Source: Clostridiales bacterium (lineage in GTDB: Bacteria; Bacillota; Clostridia; Oscillospirales; CAG-382). From it: a stretch of DNA of 23,536 nt. The DNA lies in contig SFLA01000020.1 of the NCBI GenBank assembly GCA_004553575.1, positions 1-23,536 on the forward strand, written 5' to 3'. A program made the position numbers and the translations under genes. This document shows positions 15,549 through 22,561 of the stretch, in pieces (the first letter of the stretch is position 1; every line of letters begins with the position of its first letter). A model generated the notes under the pieces. It did not search any database and was not told the origin of the DNA. It saw only the letters and a list, made by a program, of their open reading frames with translations.

Positions 15549-16376
15549 TTACTCACTTCCGAAAATATCCGAAAACATTTTTAAGCCCGACGCCTCCATA
15601 AAGCGGCGGTATGTGCGGTATGACAGCACGCGGAAGTGCTTGCTGAAAAAGTCCATAAGCACCGCGTCGGCGCCTATCGTCATGAACTGGCGTCGGCGAG
15701 TTATCCCCCGCACTATGCGGCGGGCGATCTTTTCGCAGGGGGTTGCGATCAGATCGAGCAGCTTCTCCGGCGGCATATCATGCTGCTCGCGGAATATGTT
15801 TGTACGTGAAAAGCCCGGGCATACCAGCGCAACATACGCTTTCCCCGAAAGCTCCTCCCGAAGCGACTCGGTTGCGTTCTTCACCGCACCCTTGCTGGCG
15901 GAATAAAATGCCGTACCCGCGATCGGCGCAAGCGCGGCCGATGAGGCTATATTGACTATCGCCGGCGAATCCGAACCGAGCAGCAGAGGAAGCAGCGACT
16001 TTACGGAATAAACGCCCGAAAAGAAATTCACCTCCATAACCCGGTGCATGTCTTCAGGGGATACATTCACCATACGGTCGAATTTCGGAAGCATTCCCGC
16101 GTTGTTTATAAGTATATCCGGCGTAATGCCTTCGGCTGAAAGCCGGTCTGCGAGAGCGCTCCAGCCGGCCGGATCCGCTACGTCGAATAAAGAATACGAA
16201 AACATATTCTTTTTGTCGCCCAGCAGCTCCGCGGTCTCCTCCAGCCGGGAGGCGTGCCTGCCGATACCTATAACACGGCAGGAGTAACGGGTTATCAGCT
16301 CGGTCGTCATTGCACGGCCGATTCCGCTTCCCGCACCCGACAGTATTACCGTTCTGCCGTTCAGACGGTAACGCAT
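15549..16376 (-). CDS. Short-chain dehydrogenase/reductase (SDR)
   Basis: 275-aa classical SDR, an NAD(P)-dependent oxidoreductase. The Rossmann nucleotide-binding motif is SGAGSGIGRA near the N-terminus, followed by an Arg-containing segment (GIGRHASRLEE) after beta-2, NNAG, the catalytic Ser in NIASSAAL and YSASK (Tyr-x3-Lys). A C-terminal extension of about 50 residues (RRRQFMTIGADAVLMDFFSK) resembles SDRs acting on lipids or hydrophobic substrates, an inference only. I use ATG 16374; an in-frame GTG 12 bases upstream is part of the GAGGTG ribosome-binding site. First gene of the SDR-TetR operon. Confidence 0.93.
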   Translation of the reverse strand: MRYRLNGRTVILSGAGSGIGRAMTTELITRYSCRVIGIGRHASRLEETAELLGDKKNMFSYSLFDVADPAGWSALADRLSAEGITPDILINNAGMLPKFDRMVNVSPEDMHRVMEVNFFSGVYSVKSLLPLLLGSDSPAIVNIASSAALAPIAGTAFYSASKGAVKNATESLREELSGKAYVALVCPGFSRTNIFREQHDMPPEKLLDLIATPCEKIARRIVRGITRRRQFMTIGADAVLMDFFSKHFRVLSYRTYRRFMEASGLKMFSDIFGSE

Positions 16377-16399
16377 ATCTCTTATCACCTCTTTGACGG

Positions 16400-16428
16400 A
16401 TTATAACATATCCCGGACCTGTTTTCAA
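16400..16428 (-). promoter_or_regulatory. Promoter of the SDR-TetR operon
   Basis: On the minus strand, TTGAAA (16423-16428), 17-bp spacer, TATAAT (16400-16405). It is divergent from, and 12 bp away from, the promoter at 16441. Confidence 0.85.
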
Positions 16429-16440
16429 GTATCCGCGGAG

Positions 16441-16469
16441 TTGACAAACCCATTGCATACGGGTATAAT
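16441..16469 (+). promoter_or_regulatory. Perfect consensus promoter of the C_GCAxxG_C_C gene
   Basis: TTGACA (16441-16446), 17-bp spacer, TATAAT (16464-16469), with transcription starting roughly 15-18 nt before the ATG. Its location opposite the SDR promoter means one regulator could control both. Confidence 0.9.
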
Positions 16470-16491
16470 TCACCTGAAACGAGGTGTATTT

Positions 16492-16938
16492 ATGACACAT
16501 GCAGAAAAAGCTGAAAAACTGTTCCGCGGCGGTGCAAACTGCGCTCAGGCGGTATTAACCGCATTCACGGACATTACCGGACTTACCGAGGAGCAGTCGA
16601 TGAAGATGGCGTCATCGTTCGGCGGCGGTATGGGGAGACTGCGTGAGGTATGCGGAGCATGCTCGGCAGCATTTCTCGCCGCGGGAATACTTTACGGCTA
16701 TTCAGACCCGCATGACGCAAAAGCAAAGGCAGATCATTACGCGCTTATTCAATCTATTGCCGAGGATTTCCGCCGCACACACGGATCGATAATCTGCCGC
16801 GAACTGCTAGGCGGAAGCGCCGACAGCTCACCCGCCCCTACCGAACGCACACCCGGATTTTACACAAGCCGTCCGTGCGTAAGCTATGTACGCGACGCGG
16901 CGGACATACTCGACCGTTTGATAAAGAGCCGGGCATAA
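16492..16938 (+). CDS. C_GCAxxG_C_C family (putative redox) protein
   Basis: 148-aa soluble protein of the C_GCAxxG_C_C family, named for its spaced cysteines and thought to be redox-active; no substrate is known to me. The conserved cysteines are Cys17 (ANCAQAVL), Cys54 in GGGMGRLREVCGA, Cys102 (IICRELLG) and Cys129 (RPC). Cys57 is an additional cysteine within CGAC. The family-typical glycine cluster FGGGMGR precedes Cys54. ATG 16492 follows GAGGTG at 16481-16486; an in-frame ATG at 16393 lies upstream of the promoter and is rejected. Monocistronic between a perfect promoter and an intrinsic terminator. Confidence 0.9.
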   Translation: MTHAEKAEKLFRGGANCAQAVLTAFTDITGLTEEQSMKMASSFGGGMGRLREVCGACSAAFLAAGILYGYSDPHDAKAKADHYALIQSIAEDFRRTHGSIICRELLGGSADSSPAPTERTPGFYTSRPCVSYVRDAADILDRLIKSRA

Positions 16939-16983
16939 TATACACGAAAGCACTCCCCTTAAACAGTTATTATAACAGTTTAT

Positions 16984-17015
16984 CCGGCCTGCAGCTATGC
17001 CGCGGGCCGGTTTTT
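16984..17015 (+). terminator. Intrinsic terminator after the C_GCAxxG_C_C gene
   Basis: CCGGCC (16984-16989) pairs with GGCCGG (17005-17010), with further weak pairing inside, followed by TTTTT (17011-17015). Confidence 0.8.
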
Positions 17016-17032
17016 ATATTGGCAGCGGTTTA

Positions 17033-17109
17033 CAAAAGCTTTTGCATGTTAACACAGCCCTACGGGCGATCCGCTTCGCCCCTGAGATGAAATATATGTG
17101 CATTTTCAT
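17033..17109. repeat. Cluster of palindromes, possible REP-like intergenic element
   Basis: Three adjacent palindromes lie in the gene-poor stretch 16939-17529: CAAAAGCTTTTG (17033-17044, perfect), GGGCGA-N6-TCGCCC (17064-17069 and 17076-17081), and ATGAAA-N11-TTTCAT (17087-17092 and 17104-17109). GC-rich then AT-rich hairpins side by side resemble dispersed REP/BIME-type elements. Only one copy is in this window, so repetitiveness is not shown. Confidence 0.4.
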
Positions 17110-17150
17110 ACAACCCTTCCGGGATTTGTTTCTTTATACCGTTTTTAATG

Positions 17151-17249
17151 TTATCGGTGCGCCGTGTGCGTCGGTTCAGCCAATCCGACTGCAGTAATGA
17201 TAATTATCTTTTTTTGCCGTTGCGACAGCTTTGTAAAAGTCTTTTTCAT
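17151..17249 (-). pseudogene. 32-codon ORF with good start signals, probable 5' gene remnant or small membrane-type peptide
   Basis: On the minus strand ATG 17247-17249 follows GGGAGGT (17259-17265) at 10-nt spacing from GGAGG. It encodes MKKTFTKLSQRQKK followed by IIIITAVGLAEP and ends at TAA 17151-17153. Seven basic residues and then a short hydrophobic run look like the start of a single-pass or exported protein cut off after nine or ten apolar residues. It could be a decayed gene start or a genuine small peptide. Between it and gltA (17250-17529) I see only hairpins and no credible gene. Confidence 0.4.
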
Positions 17250-17375
17250 TCCCAGAACACCTCCCGCATACAGTGCTCCGATATATATAACCGTGTCATA
17301 ATTGTTTTATCCGTAATTTCCTGTTTTTTACGCAAATACCGGTTTTGCGGGAGAGTTCCTCTGCGTAATTCCCGG

Positions 17376-17395
17376 CGGTTCCGTATCGGGAACCG
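17376..17395. other. Short hairpin in the gene-poor stretch
   Basis: CGGTTCC (17376-17382) and GGAACCG (17389-17395) flank a 6-nt loop. No T-run follows on either strand. Role unknown. Confidence 0.35.
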
Positions 17396-17450
17396 TAAAC
17401 GATTAATCTCATATATTTGCCTTTTACGGTTAATCCGGCATTTTGTCCGT

Positions 17451-17489
17451 AAAATTAACACGGACGGCTTGATTCCCGCTGTCCGTGTT
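17451..17489 (-). terminator. Probable terminator of the flippase-phosphoesterase-gltA operon
   Basis: On the minus strand AACACGGAC (17489-17481) pairs perfectly with GTCCGTGTT (17465-17457) around a 15-nt loop. AATTTT follows (17456-17451). It is 41 bp past the gltA stop; the T-run is weak. Confidence 0.65.
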
Positions 17490-17529
17490 ACTGTTTATTT
17501 ACCCCGCTCTGAACGGAGCTGCTGTATTT

Positions 17530-18858
17530 CTAATCTCTCTGGTCGAGCGGAACATACGGTACTTCGGTACATATGCTCCGATACGCAGGACGTATAATCT
17601 TCCCGGAGTTTATAAGCTCCTCCATACGGTGCGCGGACCATCCGGCGATACGTGATATCGCGAATATCGGCGTATAAAGCTCCTTGGGCAATCCCAGCAG
17701 ACTGTAAGCAAATCCGCTGTAGAAATCAACGTTGGTAACAACGCCCTTGAAGATGCGGCGTTCGGCGGTGATAAGATCGATAGCCGTTCTTTCTACCACA
17801 CGATAGAGCTCGTACTCCTTTTTCTTTCCCTTTTCTGCCGCAAGCTGCTCGACACAGCGGCGTAAGACCTCGGCACGCGGATCGACGTTGTAGTAAACCG
17901 CATGACCTACGCCGTATATCAGACCGGTGCGGTCGAAAGCCTCCCGGTGGAGTATCTTCGCCAAAAAGGCACGCACCTCGTCTTCATCGGTCCAATCGGA
18001 TACGTTACGGCGTATGCAGTCGAACATCTCAATAACCTTAAGGCTGGCGCCGCCGTGCTTCGGTCCCTTCAGCGAGCAGAGCGAAGCCGCTATCGCAGAA
18101 TATGTATCGGTGCCGGTGGTGGTCACGACGCGGGTCGTAAATGTCGAGTTGTTGCCTCCGCCGTGCTCGGCATGAAGCACAAGCGCGGTATCCAGAACCT
18201 TTGCCTCAAGCTCGGTATAATGCATATCTGTGCGCAGCAGAGCGAGAATATCCTCGGCAACCGAACGGCGCGGGTCGGGCGTATGAATAACAAGGCTTTT
18301 TCCCTTGCGGTAATGCAGATACGCGTGATACGAATACACAGCAAGCTGCGGGAGCACGGAAATAAGCTGCAGACACTGCCGCATTACGTTAGGAAGGGAC
18401 AAATCCTCGCGATGCTTATCGTATGAATAAAGGGTAAGCAGTTCGCGGGCAAGTGCGTTCATAATATCGTCGGTCGGAGCCTTAAGCACCACGTCGCGGA
18501 CGAAATTCTTCGGAAGCGTCCGGTATTCGCAGGTCAGACGACGGAACTCCTCGAGCTGCTGACGGTTCGGCTCGTGACCCATCATAAGCAGATATACCGT
18601 CTCTTCAAATCCGAACCGGCCTTCGTTGTGAAAGCCGTCAACCATTTTTTCCACGTCTACGCCGCGGTAAAGCAGTCTGCCCTCGTTTTTTACATCCGAA
18701 ACGGCTGTAAGACCGGTGAGCACTCCGACTCCGTTAACATCGCGCAGGCCGCGCTTTACGTCGTATTTTTCGTAAAGCGATGCGTCCGTAGTCGTATTGC
18801 ATACACAGGTGCTTGTATATTCCTCGATAAGCGGGTTTACTTCAAAGTGGTTTTTCAT
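17530..18858 (-). CDS. gltA: Citrate synthase
   Basis: Condenses acetyl-CoA and oxaloacetate to citrate, here probably for 2-oxoglutarate/glutamate supply in an anaerobe rather than a full TCA cycle (inference). It is 442 aa. The catalytic triad aligns by motif: His268 in GPKHGGA, His319 in GVGHAVY, Asp378 in VDFYSGF. HAEHGGGNNSTFTTR (229-243) is the usual substrate-loop signature. AGGAG lies 7 bases before the ATG. The start codon lies inside the upstream phosphoesterase gene, overlapping its last 17 bases, so translation is coupled to an exported protein. It is last in a three-gene leftward operon with two envelope genes, an odd setting for a central-metabolism enzyme. Confidence 0.96.
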   Translation of the reverse strand: MKNHFEVNPLIEEYTSTCVCNTTTDASLYEKYDVKRGLRDVNGVGVLTGLTAVSDVKNEGRLLYRGVDVEKMVDGFHNEGRFGFEETVYLLMMGHEPNRQQLEEFRRLTCEYRTLPKNFVRDVVLKAPTDDIMNALARELLTLYSYDKHREDLSLPNVMRQCLQLISVLPQLAVYSYHAYLHYRKGKSLVIHTPDPRRSVAEDILALLRTDMHYTELEAKVLDTALVLHAEHGGGNNSTFTTRVVTTTGTDTYSAIAASLCSLKGPKHGGASLKVIEMFDCIRRNVSDWTDEDEVRAFLAKILHREAFDRTGLIYGVGHAVYYNVDPRAEVLRRCVEQLAAEKGKKKEYELYRVVERTAIDLITAERRIFKGVVTNVDFYSGFAYSLLGLPKELYTPIFAISRIAGWSAHRMEELINSGKIIRPAYRSICTEVPYVPLDQRD

Positions 18859-21253
18859 GTTTTCTCCTGACTGTTACAAAAATAACTGCTGCTGCAAGGA
18901 TCAGCACTGCCGCCGCTGCCGCCCACGCCCACGCGGGTAAACCGAAGCCGTCAGATTCAGGCATTATGTTAACCGATGCAGACACGGTTGTGAGGATCTG
19001 CGACGATTCGCGTACCGAAAGCTTTACCGAAAACGTATCTTTATCGTCAGCAAACCAGTTGTAATCGTCGTGAAGCGGCGAGTAAGTCGTTTGTGACATT
19101 GTGCCGTCCGACCCGAAGGTTATAAGACGGAGATAGCCCTCGCCGTCGCAGTCGCAGCCGTTAATAACGTGCTGCGGATCGTCGCCGGTTTCGGCATACT
19201 GATAATCGGAAAGGATCTCCCAGACCGTTCTGCCGTCATCGAGCGTGCGGCAAGCCCGGGATGCACCGTGCTCGTGTCCGCACAGAACCGCTGCGACATT
19301 GGGATTCGGTATTATAATCTTTTCCATTATCTGCTTTGCTCTGGAATTGGTATATGCGTTCGGATTAGCCTCGTCTATAACATACTCGCCGTCAGCACCG
19401 AGGTACGCGTGCACACATATAATCACGGTTCTGTCAGGATAAGCCTCGCATACCGCCGTTGCCCATGCGACCGTTCTGTCGGTGTCCTCCACTCCGTTGC
19501 CGAGGTACAAAAACAGATAATCCGTGCCCGATATGGTTATAAGGTCGTAGTGACTCTGATTGTTTTCGAGATCTCCTCCGTACCATTTATTTCCGGAAAA
19601 TCTGTCCGCTCCGAAGTATTTGGTAAAATAGGACATATCCGCCGGGGTGTTGTTCGTATCGTGATTGCCCGCGGTTATACCGTACGGCATTCCGGCGGTA
19701 TCTATAATCGTATGTACAGACGAAGCGAATTCCCACTCGCCGACAGCTTTTTCTGCCGGGCTGTAAGTATCGACTACGTCGCCGGTGTGTATAAGATATC
19801 CCGCCTTACCCTCGCTGAACTGAGCGACCGCGTAATCCAGAATAAGCGAGTATACCGGATGAAGATCGTCGAACGCGCTGTAATACTGCGTATCCGTGAC
19901 CCATATAACCGTGTCCGATACCGACGTATATGCATACGGCTCGACAGCTATTCTTACAGATCCTCCGGAAATATATTTGCTGTCGGAAACGGTAAAGGAA
20001 GCCTTTACACCGCTGTCCGCATATCCGATAACATCGTACTCCGAAGTCTCGAAATTATACGCATATACGGCAATAAGACCGTTTTCGCCGGTAGACCCCA
20101 GATAATCGAACCTGAATCCGTCGGCGCCGCCTATGTCGTAGGAATACTCCTCCCTCGCGCCTTCAACCGTCGGAACCGAAACAATTGTATCGGTCATTCC
20201 GTCGGACACTTCGCTTTCCGCGTCGGCGGAAAACAGGCGGAATTCGACGCAGGCACAGGCGGTATTTCCCATTTTATCGGCTGCGGTTACGATAAGCGTA
20301 TGTCTGCCCTCGGTAAAAGCCGAAAGCGAACCGCCGGAAGTGTAGGGAGTTCCGTCGATATCCGCCGTAACGGATTCGACCCCGCTCGGGTCGGAAACAT
20401 CAAAGCTTATGCTTCCGTCGGTATACAGCGCTTCGCCGAACGAAGCGGATATAGTTATCTCCGGCGCCGTGTTGTCCACGCTGAATACCGCAGACGTCTC
20501 TCCCCCGGAGGTTACACAGCGAAGCGTGTGCTCGCCGTCCGACAGCCCGGAGGTGTCATAATACAGTACGGTGCTGTCCGAAGATTCAAGTGCGGAATCC
20601 GCGCCGTAAAACACAAACGAAACGTATATCGGACTTTGCGGAAGGATTCCTCCCAGACCGGTCGTAGCATTCCAGCCGTCGCCGACGGATATACCCTCGC
20701 CGCCGTATGACTGCTCGTCCGAAGCGGTACTGCCGCTTGCGTCCACAACGGGATAATGCAGAATTACCGATTCCGGGTCGAGCCGGCTTCCGTCGGGAAG
20801 CACGAGATACACGCCGGACACGGAAAGATCGTCTATATTATAACTGCCGTAGACCATACTCTCGTCGAGCGTACCGGTTGCCGTCGCCGGGATAAAGTCC
20901 AGCACCACCCGGTCCGAACAGAACAGCTCCTTGTCCGCCGGAGCGGAAAAATCGCCGTTTTCCTTGCCGCAGGCGACGACCGTATCGTTTCCTATACGGA
21001 ACTCGCATCCGGAATAATCGATTCCGGAAAGCGTCCAGCAGAGACTCAGACCTCCGTCGGAAGTACCGGAAACCTTATCGCCGTCTATATAAAAAACCGC
21101 GCCCGGCGCTCCCGCGATAAACGTAACTTCTCCCGTAAGTACATCTCCGTCGGATACGTTCATATCCGGACCGCCCGCCGAAGCGGACGTAGCACACAAA
21201 CAAACCACCAGCAGCAAAGCCAGCGAAATCCCTGCAATCTTCTTCATATTCAT
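18842..21253 (-). CDS. Exported, membrane-anchored metallophosphoesterase with Ig-like domain
   Basis: 803-aa calcineurin-like phosphoesterase. It has a signal peptide (about 1-26, ending SASA-GG), an N-terminal beta-rich region (about 30-260), a bacterial Ig-like module (about 262-340, from VDNTAPEITIS to ACVEF), then the metallophosphoesterase domain (about 447-700). Motifs: D454-T-Q456 (Gln where the family usually has His), HTGD (489-492), GNHD (529-532), VH615 and GHEH (659-662). A C-terminal helix (about 773-795) with the tail RRKHEKPL anchors it outside the cell. AAGGAG lies 10 bases before ATG 21253, and the gap to the upstream gene is 3 bp. Substrate unknown; an extracellular phosphodiester or nucleotide is likely. 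Confidence 0.9.
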   Translation of the reverse strand: MNMKKIAGISLALLLVVCLCATSASAGGPDMNVSDGDVLTGEVTFIAGAPGAVFYIDGDKVSGTSDGGLSLCWTLSGIDYSGCEFRIGNDTVVACGKENGDFSAPADKELFCSDRVVLDFIPATATGTLDESMVYGSYNIDDLSVSGVYLVLPDGSRLDPESVILHYPVVDASGSTASDEQSYGGEGISVGDGWNATTGLGGILPQSPIYVSFVFYGADSALESSDSTVLYYDTSGLSDGEHTLRCVTSGGETSAVFSVDNTAPEITISASFGEALYTDGSISFDVSDPSGVESVTADIDGTPYTSGGSLSAFTEGRHTLIVTAADKMGNTACACVEFRLFSADAESEVSDGMTDTIVSVPTVEGAREEYSYDIGGADGFRFDYLGSTGENGLIAVYAYNFETSEYDVIGYADSGVKASFTVSDSKYISGGSVRIAVEPYAYTSVSDTVIWVTDTQYYSAFDDLHPVYSLILDYAVAQFSEGKAGYLIHTGDVVDTYSPAEKAVGEWEFASSVHTIIDTAGMPYGITAGNHDTNNTPADMSYFTKYFGADRFSGNKWYGGDLENNQSHYDLITISGTDYLFLYLGNGVEDTDRTVAWATAVCEAYPDRTVIICVHAYLGADGEYVIDEANPNAYTNSRAKQIMEKIIIPNPNVAAVLCGHEHGASRACRTLDDGRTVWEILSDYQYAETGDDPQHVINGCDCDGEGYLRLITFGSDGTMSQTTYSPLHDDYNWFADDKDTFSVKLSVRESSQILTTVSASVNIMPESDGFGLPAWAWAAAAAVLILAAAVIFVTVRRKHEKPL

Positions 21254-21256
21254 GTA

Positions 21257-22300
21257 TTATACTCTCCTTTCCGAAGAACAATGAAGCCAATATGAGTATC
21301 CTCCGCTCACCAAAAGCAGCGCAAAATAGTTCATCGCGCGGACGATTATCATTGCCGCAATATAAAGCCGTGCGCCGAAAATATCGCCGTAGAGAACGGT
21401 AAACATTGCCTCGCTCACACCTGCCGAACCGGGTATCGGAACCGACTCCGCAGACACGGCAAGCACCGACTGAACCGCTACGATATAAAAGAAACTCTCG
21501 CTTCCGAGGCCGAAGGCACGGTATGCGAAATAAACAACCGCGAAATTGGCAATACGCTTGAAAACGCAAACGGCGAGCACCGAAATACCGGTCAGCGGCG
21601 AAGTACGCATCATTGCGGCAGCTGAGATATAATCATAGGAAATACGGTCAATATCTTCCTGAGACGAAGAAATCTTAAGAAACTTTATCTTACCGAGCAG
21701 CCGCATTACAAAGCCTATTACCGCGCGCGAAGCAGATTCCGAAAACAAGGCTACGACGAAGAGACCGACTATTGCGAGATTCACCGCAGCCCCGTACACA
21801 AACAGCGTAAGAAATAACGCCGACCCCGCTCCGATTATTATATATGGGAATGCGGCGGCGGAAGCCGAGGCTATAACAAGCGCCGCAAAGCGGTTGCACA
21901 TGGAGTATGCGGCAAGGCACGGGCAGGAAGCCGATACGCTCACCCCGTCGCGGTACATTGCAACGCCCGCCGCGGGAAGCCCGGCGAGCTGTGCCGGAGA
22001 AATATTGGAATAAAACAGGTCGGTTCCGGCATATCCGGACAGACGGGAAAGCTTCTTTTTTATTCCGGCCTTGCGAAGAAGAATACCGTAGCAAAACGAT
22101 TCGGAATAAAGCTGTACGAAAAGCATGGACAAACCGGCTGTCACAAACAGCGGGTTAACTCCCGATATGGTTGTAAGCACCCTGGCGGCATCATATTTTA
22201 TAAAAATATACAGCGCGACTGCAAGAATAATTACCGCTGTCACGGATATGTAAACTGCATTTTTCCTTGCTGTATTCCGGCTTTTAGCGCTTACACCCAT
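21257..22300 (-). CDS. Lysylphosphatidylglycerol synthase/flippase-like (UPF0104) membrane protein
   Basis: 347-aa multi-pass membrane protein of the LPG_synthase_TM (UPF0104) family, similar to the flippase half of MprF but without the soluble aminoacyltransferase domain. At least seven hydrophobic helices are visible, and the family-type segment SVPIPGSAGVSEAMF lies near residue 290. It probably moves or presents a lipid in the envelope, but the substrate is unknown. The start is one of two tandem ATGs (22301-22303 or 22298-22300). I chose the second because AGGAGG at 22307-22312 then has 6-nt spacing. It leads the operon, 3 bp ahead of the phosphoesterase, with promoter at 22329-22357. Confidence 0.85.
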   Translation of the reverse strand: MGVSAKSRNTARKNAVYISVTAVIILAVALYIFIKYDAARVLTTISGVNPLFVTAGLSMLFVQLYSESFCYGILLRKAGIKKKLSRLSGYAGTDLFYSNISPAQLAGLPAAGVAMYRDGVSVSASCPCLAAYSMCNRFAALVIASASAAAFPYIIIGAGSALFLTLFVYGAAVNLAIVGLFVVALFSESASRAVIGFVMRLLGKIKFLKISSSQEDIDRISYDYISAAAMMRTSPLTGISVLAVCVFKRIANFAVVYFAYRAFGLGSESFFYIVAVQSVLAVSAESVPIPGSAGVSEAMFTVLYGDIFGARLYIAAMIIVRAMNYFALLLVSGGYSYWLHCSSERRV

Positions 22301-22328
22301 CATGTTCCTCCTAACATCATCCCTAATT

Positions 22329-22357
22329 ATTATACCACAGTTCAAATCCGATGTAAA
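22329..22357 (-). promoter_or_regulatory. Promoter of the flippase-phosphoesterase-gltA operon
   Basis: On the minus strand, TTTACA (22352-22357), 17-bp spacer, TATAAT (22329-22334). The leader is only about 25 nt. Confidence 0.85.
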
Positions 22358-22376
22358 TCTTTTTGCAAAAAAACTC

Positions 22377-22405
22377 TTTACAAAAATAACCCGTTCTGCT
22401 ATAAT
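22377..22405 (+). promoter_or_regulatory. Promoter of the riboswitch-decarboxylase transcript
   Basis: TTTACA (22377-22382), 17-bp spacer, TATAAT (22400-22405). It uses the same -35 variant as its divergent partner at 22352. Transcription should start near 22412, just before the aptamer. Confidence 0.87.
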
Positions 22406-22415
22406 ATTTTTATTA

Positions 22416-22509
22416 ATAAAAGGGAGTAGCCCGCGGGCAATCCGTTGCCGGGCGCGTCAACACGGCGGTTTTTACCGCCCGCGCAGGCATTAAAAGGCAA
22501 GACTTTTAT
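22416..22509 (+). promoter_or_regulatory. yybP-ykoY (Mn2+-type) riboswitch aptamer
   Basis: P1 pairs ATAAAAG (22416-22422) with CTTTTAT (22503-22509). Directly inside P1 are the two conserved family loops: GGAGTAGC (22423-22430) on the 5' side and GGCAAGA (22496-22502) on the 3' side. Between them are a GGCAA/TTGCC hairpin (22436-22448) and a second arm, GCGCG...CGCGC with inner GGCGG/CCGCC, whose internal loop carries GTCAACAC (22456-22463), matching the conserved GTCA element. This arrangement is that of yybP-ykoY, a Mn2+ sensor usually found before metal exporters and TerC proteins. Identification is by recalled consensus, and the ligand is assumed from the class. Confidence 0.82.
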
Positions 22510-22538
22510 CGCACCCAAGCGACAGAAGTCTTATTTTT
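22499..22538 (+). terminator. Terminator mutually exclusive with aptamer P1
   Basis: AAGACTT (22499-22505) pairs with AAGTCTT (22526-22532), with an inner TCGC/GCGA helix (22509-22512 and 22519-22522) and an ATTTTT tract after. Its left arm uses bases of the conserved GCAAGAC loop and the 3' strand of P1. Ligand-bound aptamer should therefore prevent termination, giving an ON switch. Confidence 0.85.
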
Positions 22539-22561
22539 ATGCAAAGGCGGGAAAGATACAA

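Noticed and set aside
17246..17461. 71-codon minus-strand frame ending in ATGA overlap with the 32-codon ORF
   Set aside because: Very Arg-rich random-looking sequence with no start signal that crosses a hairpin; the overlap is probably chance.
19169..20710. 513-codon plus-strand open frame antisense to the metallophosphoesterase
   Set aside because: No recognisable domain; the opposite strand has a signal peptide, catalytic motifs and an anchor. The long frame follows from codon bias.
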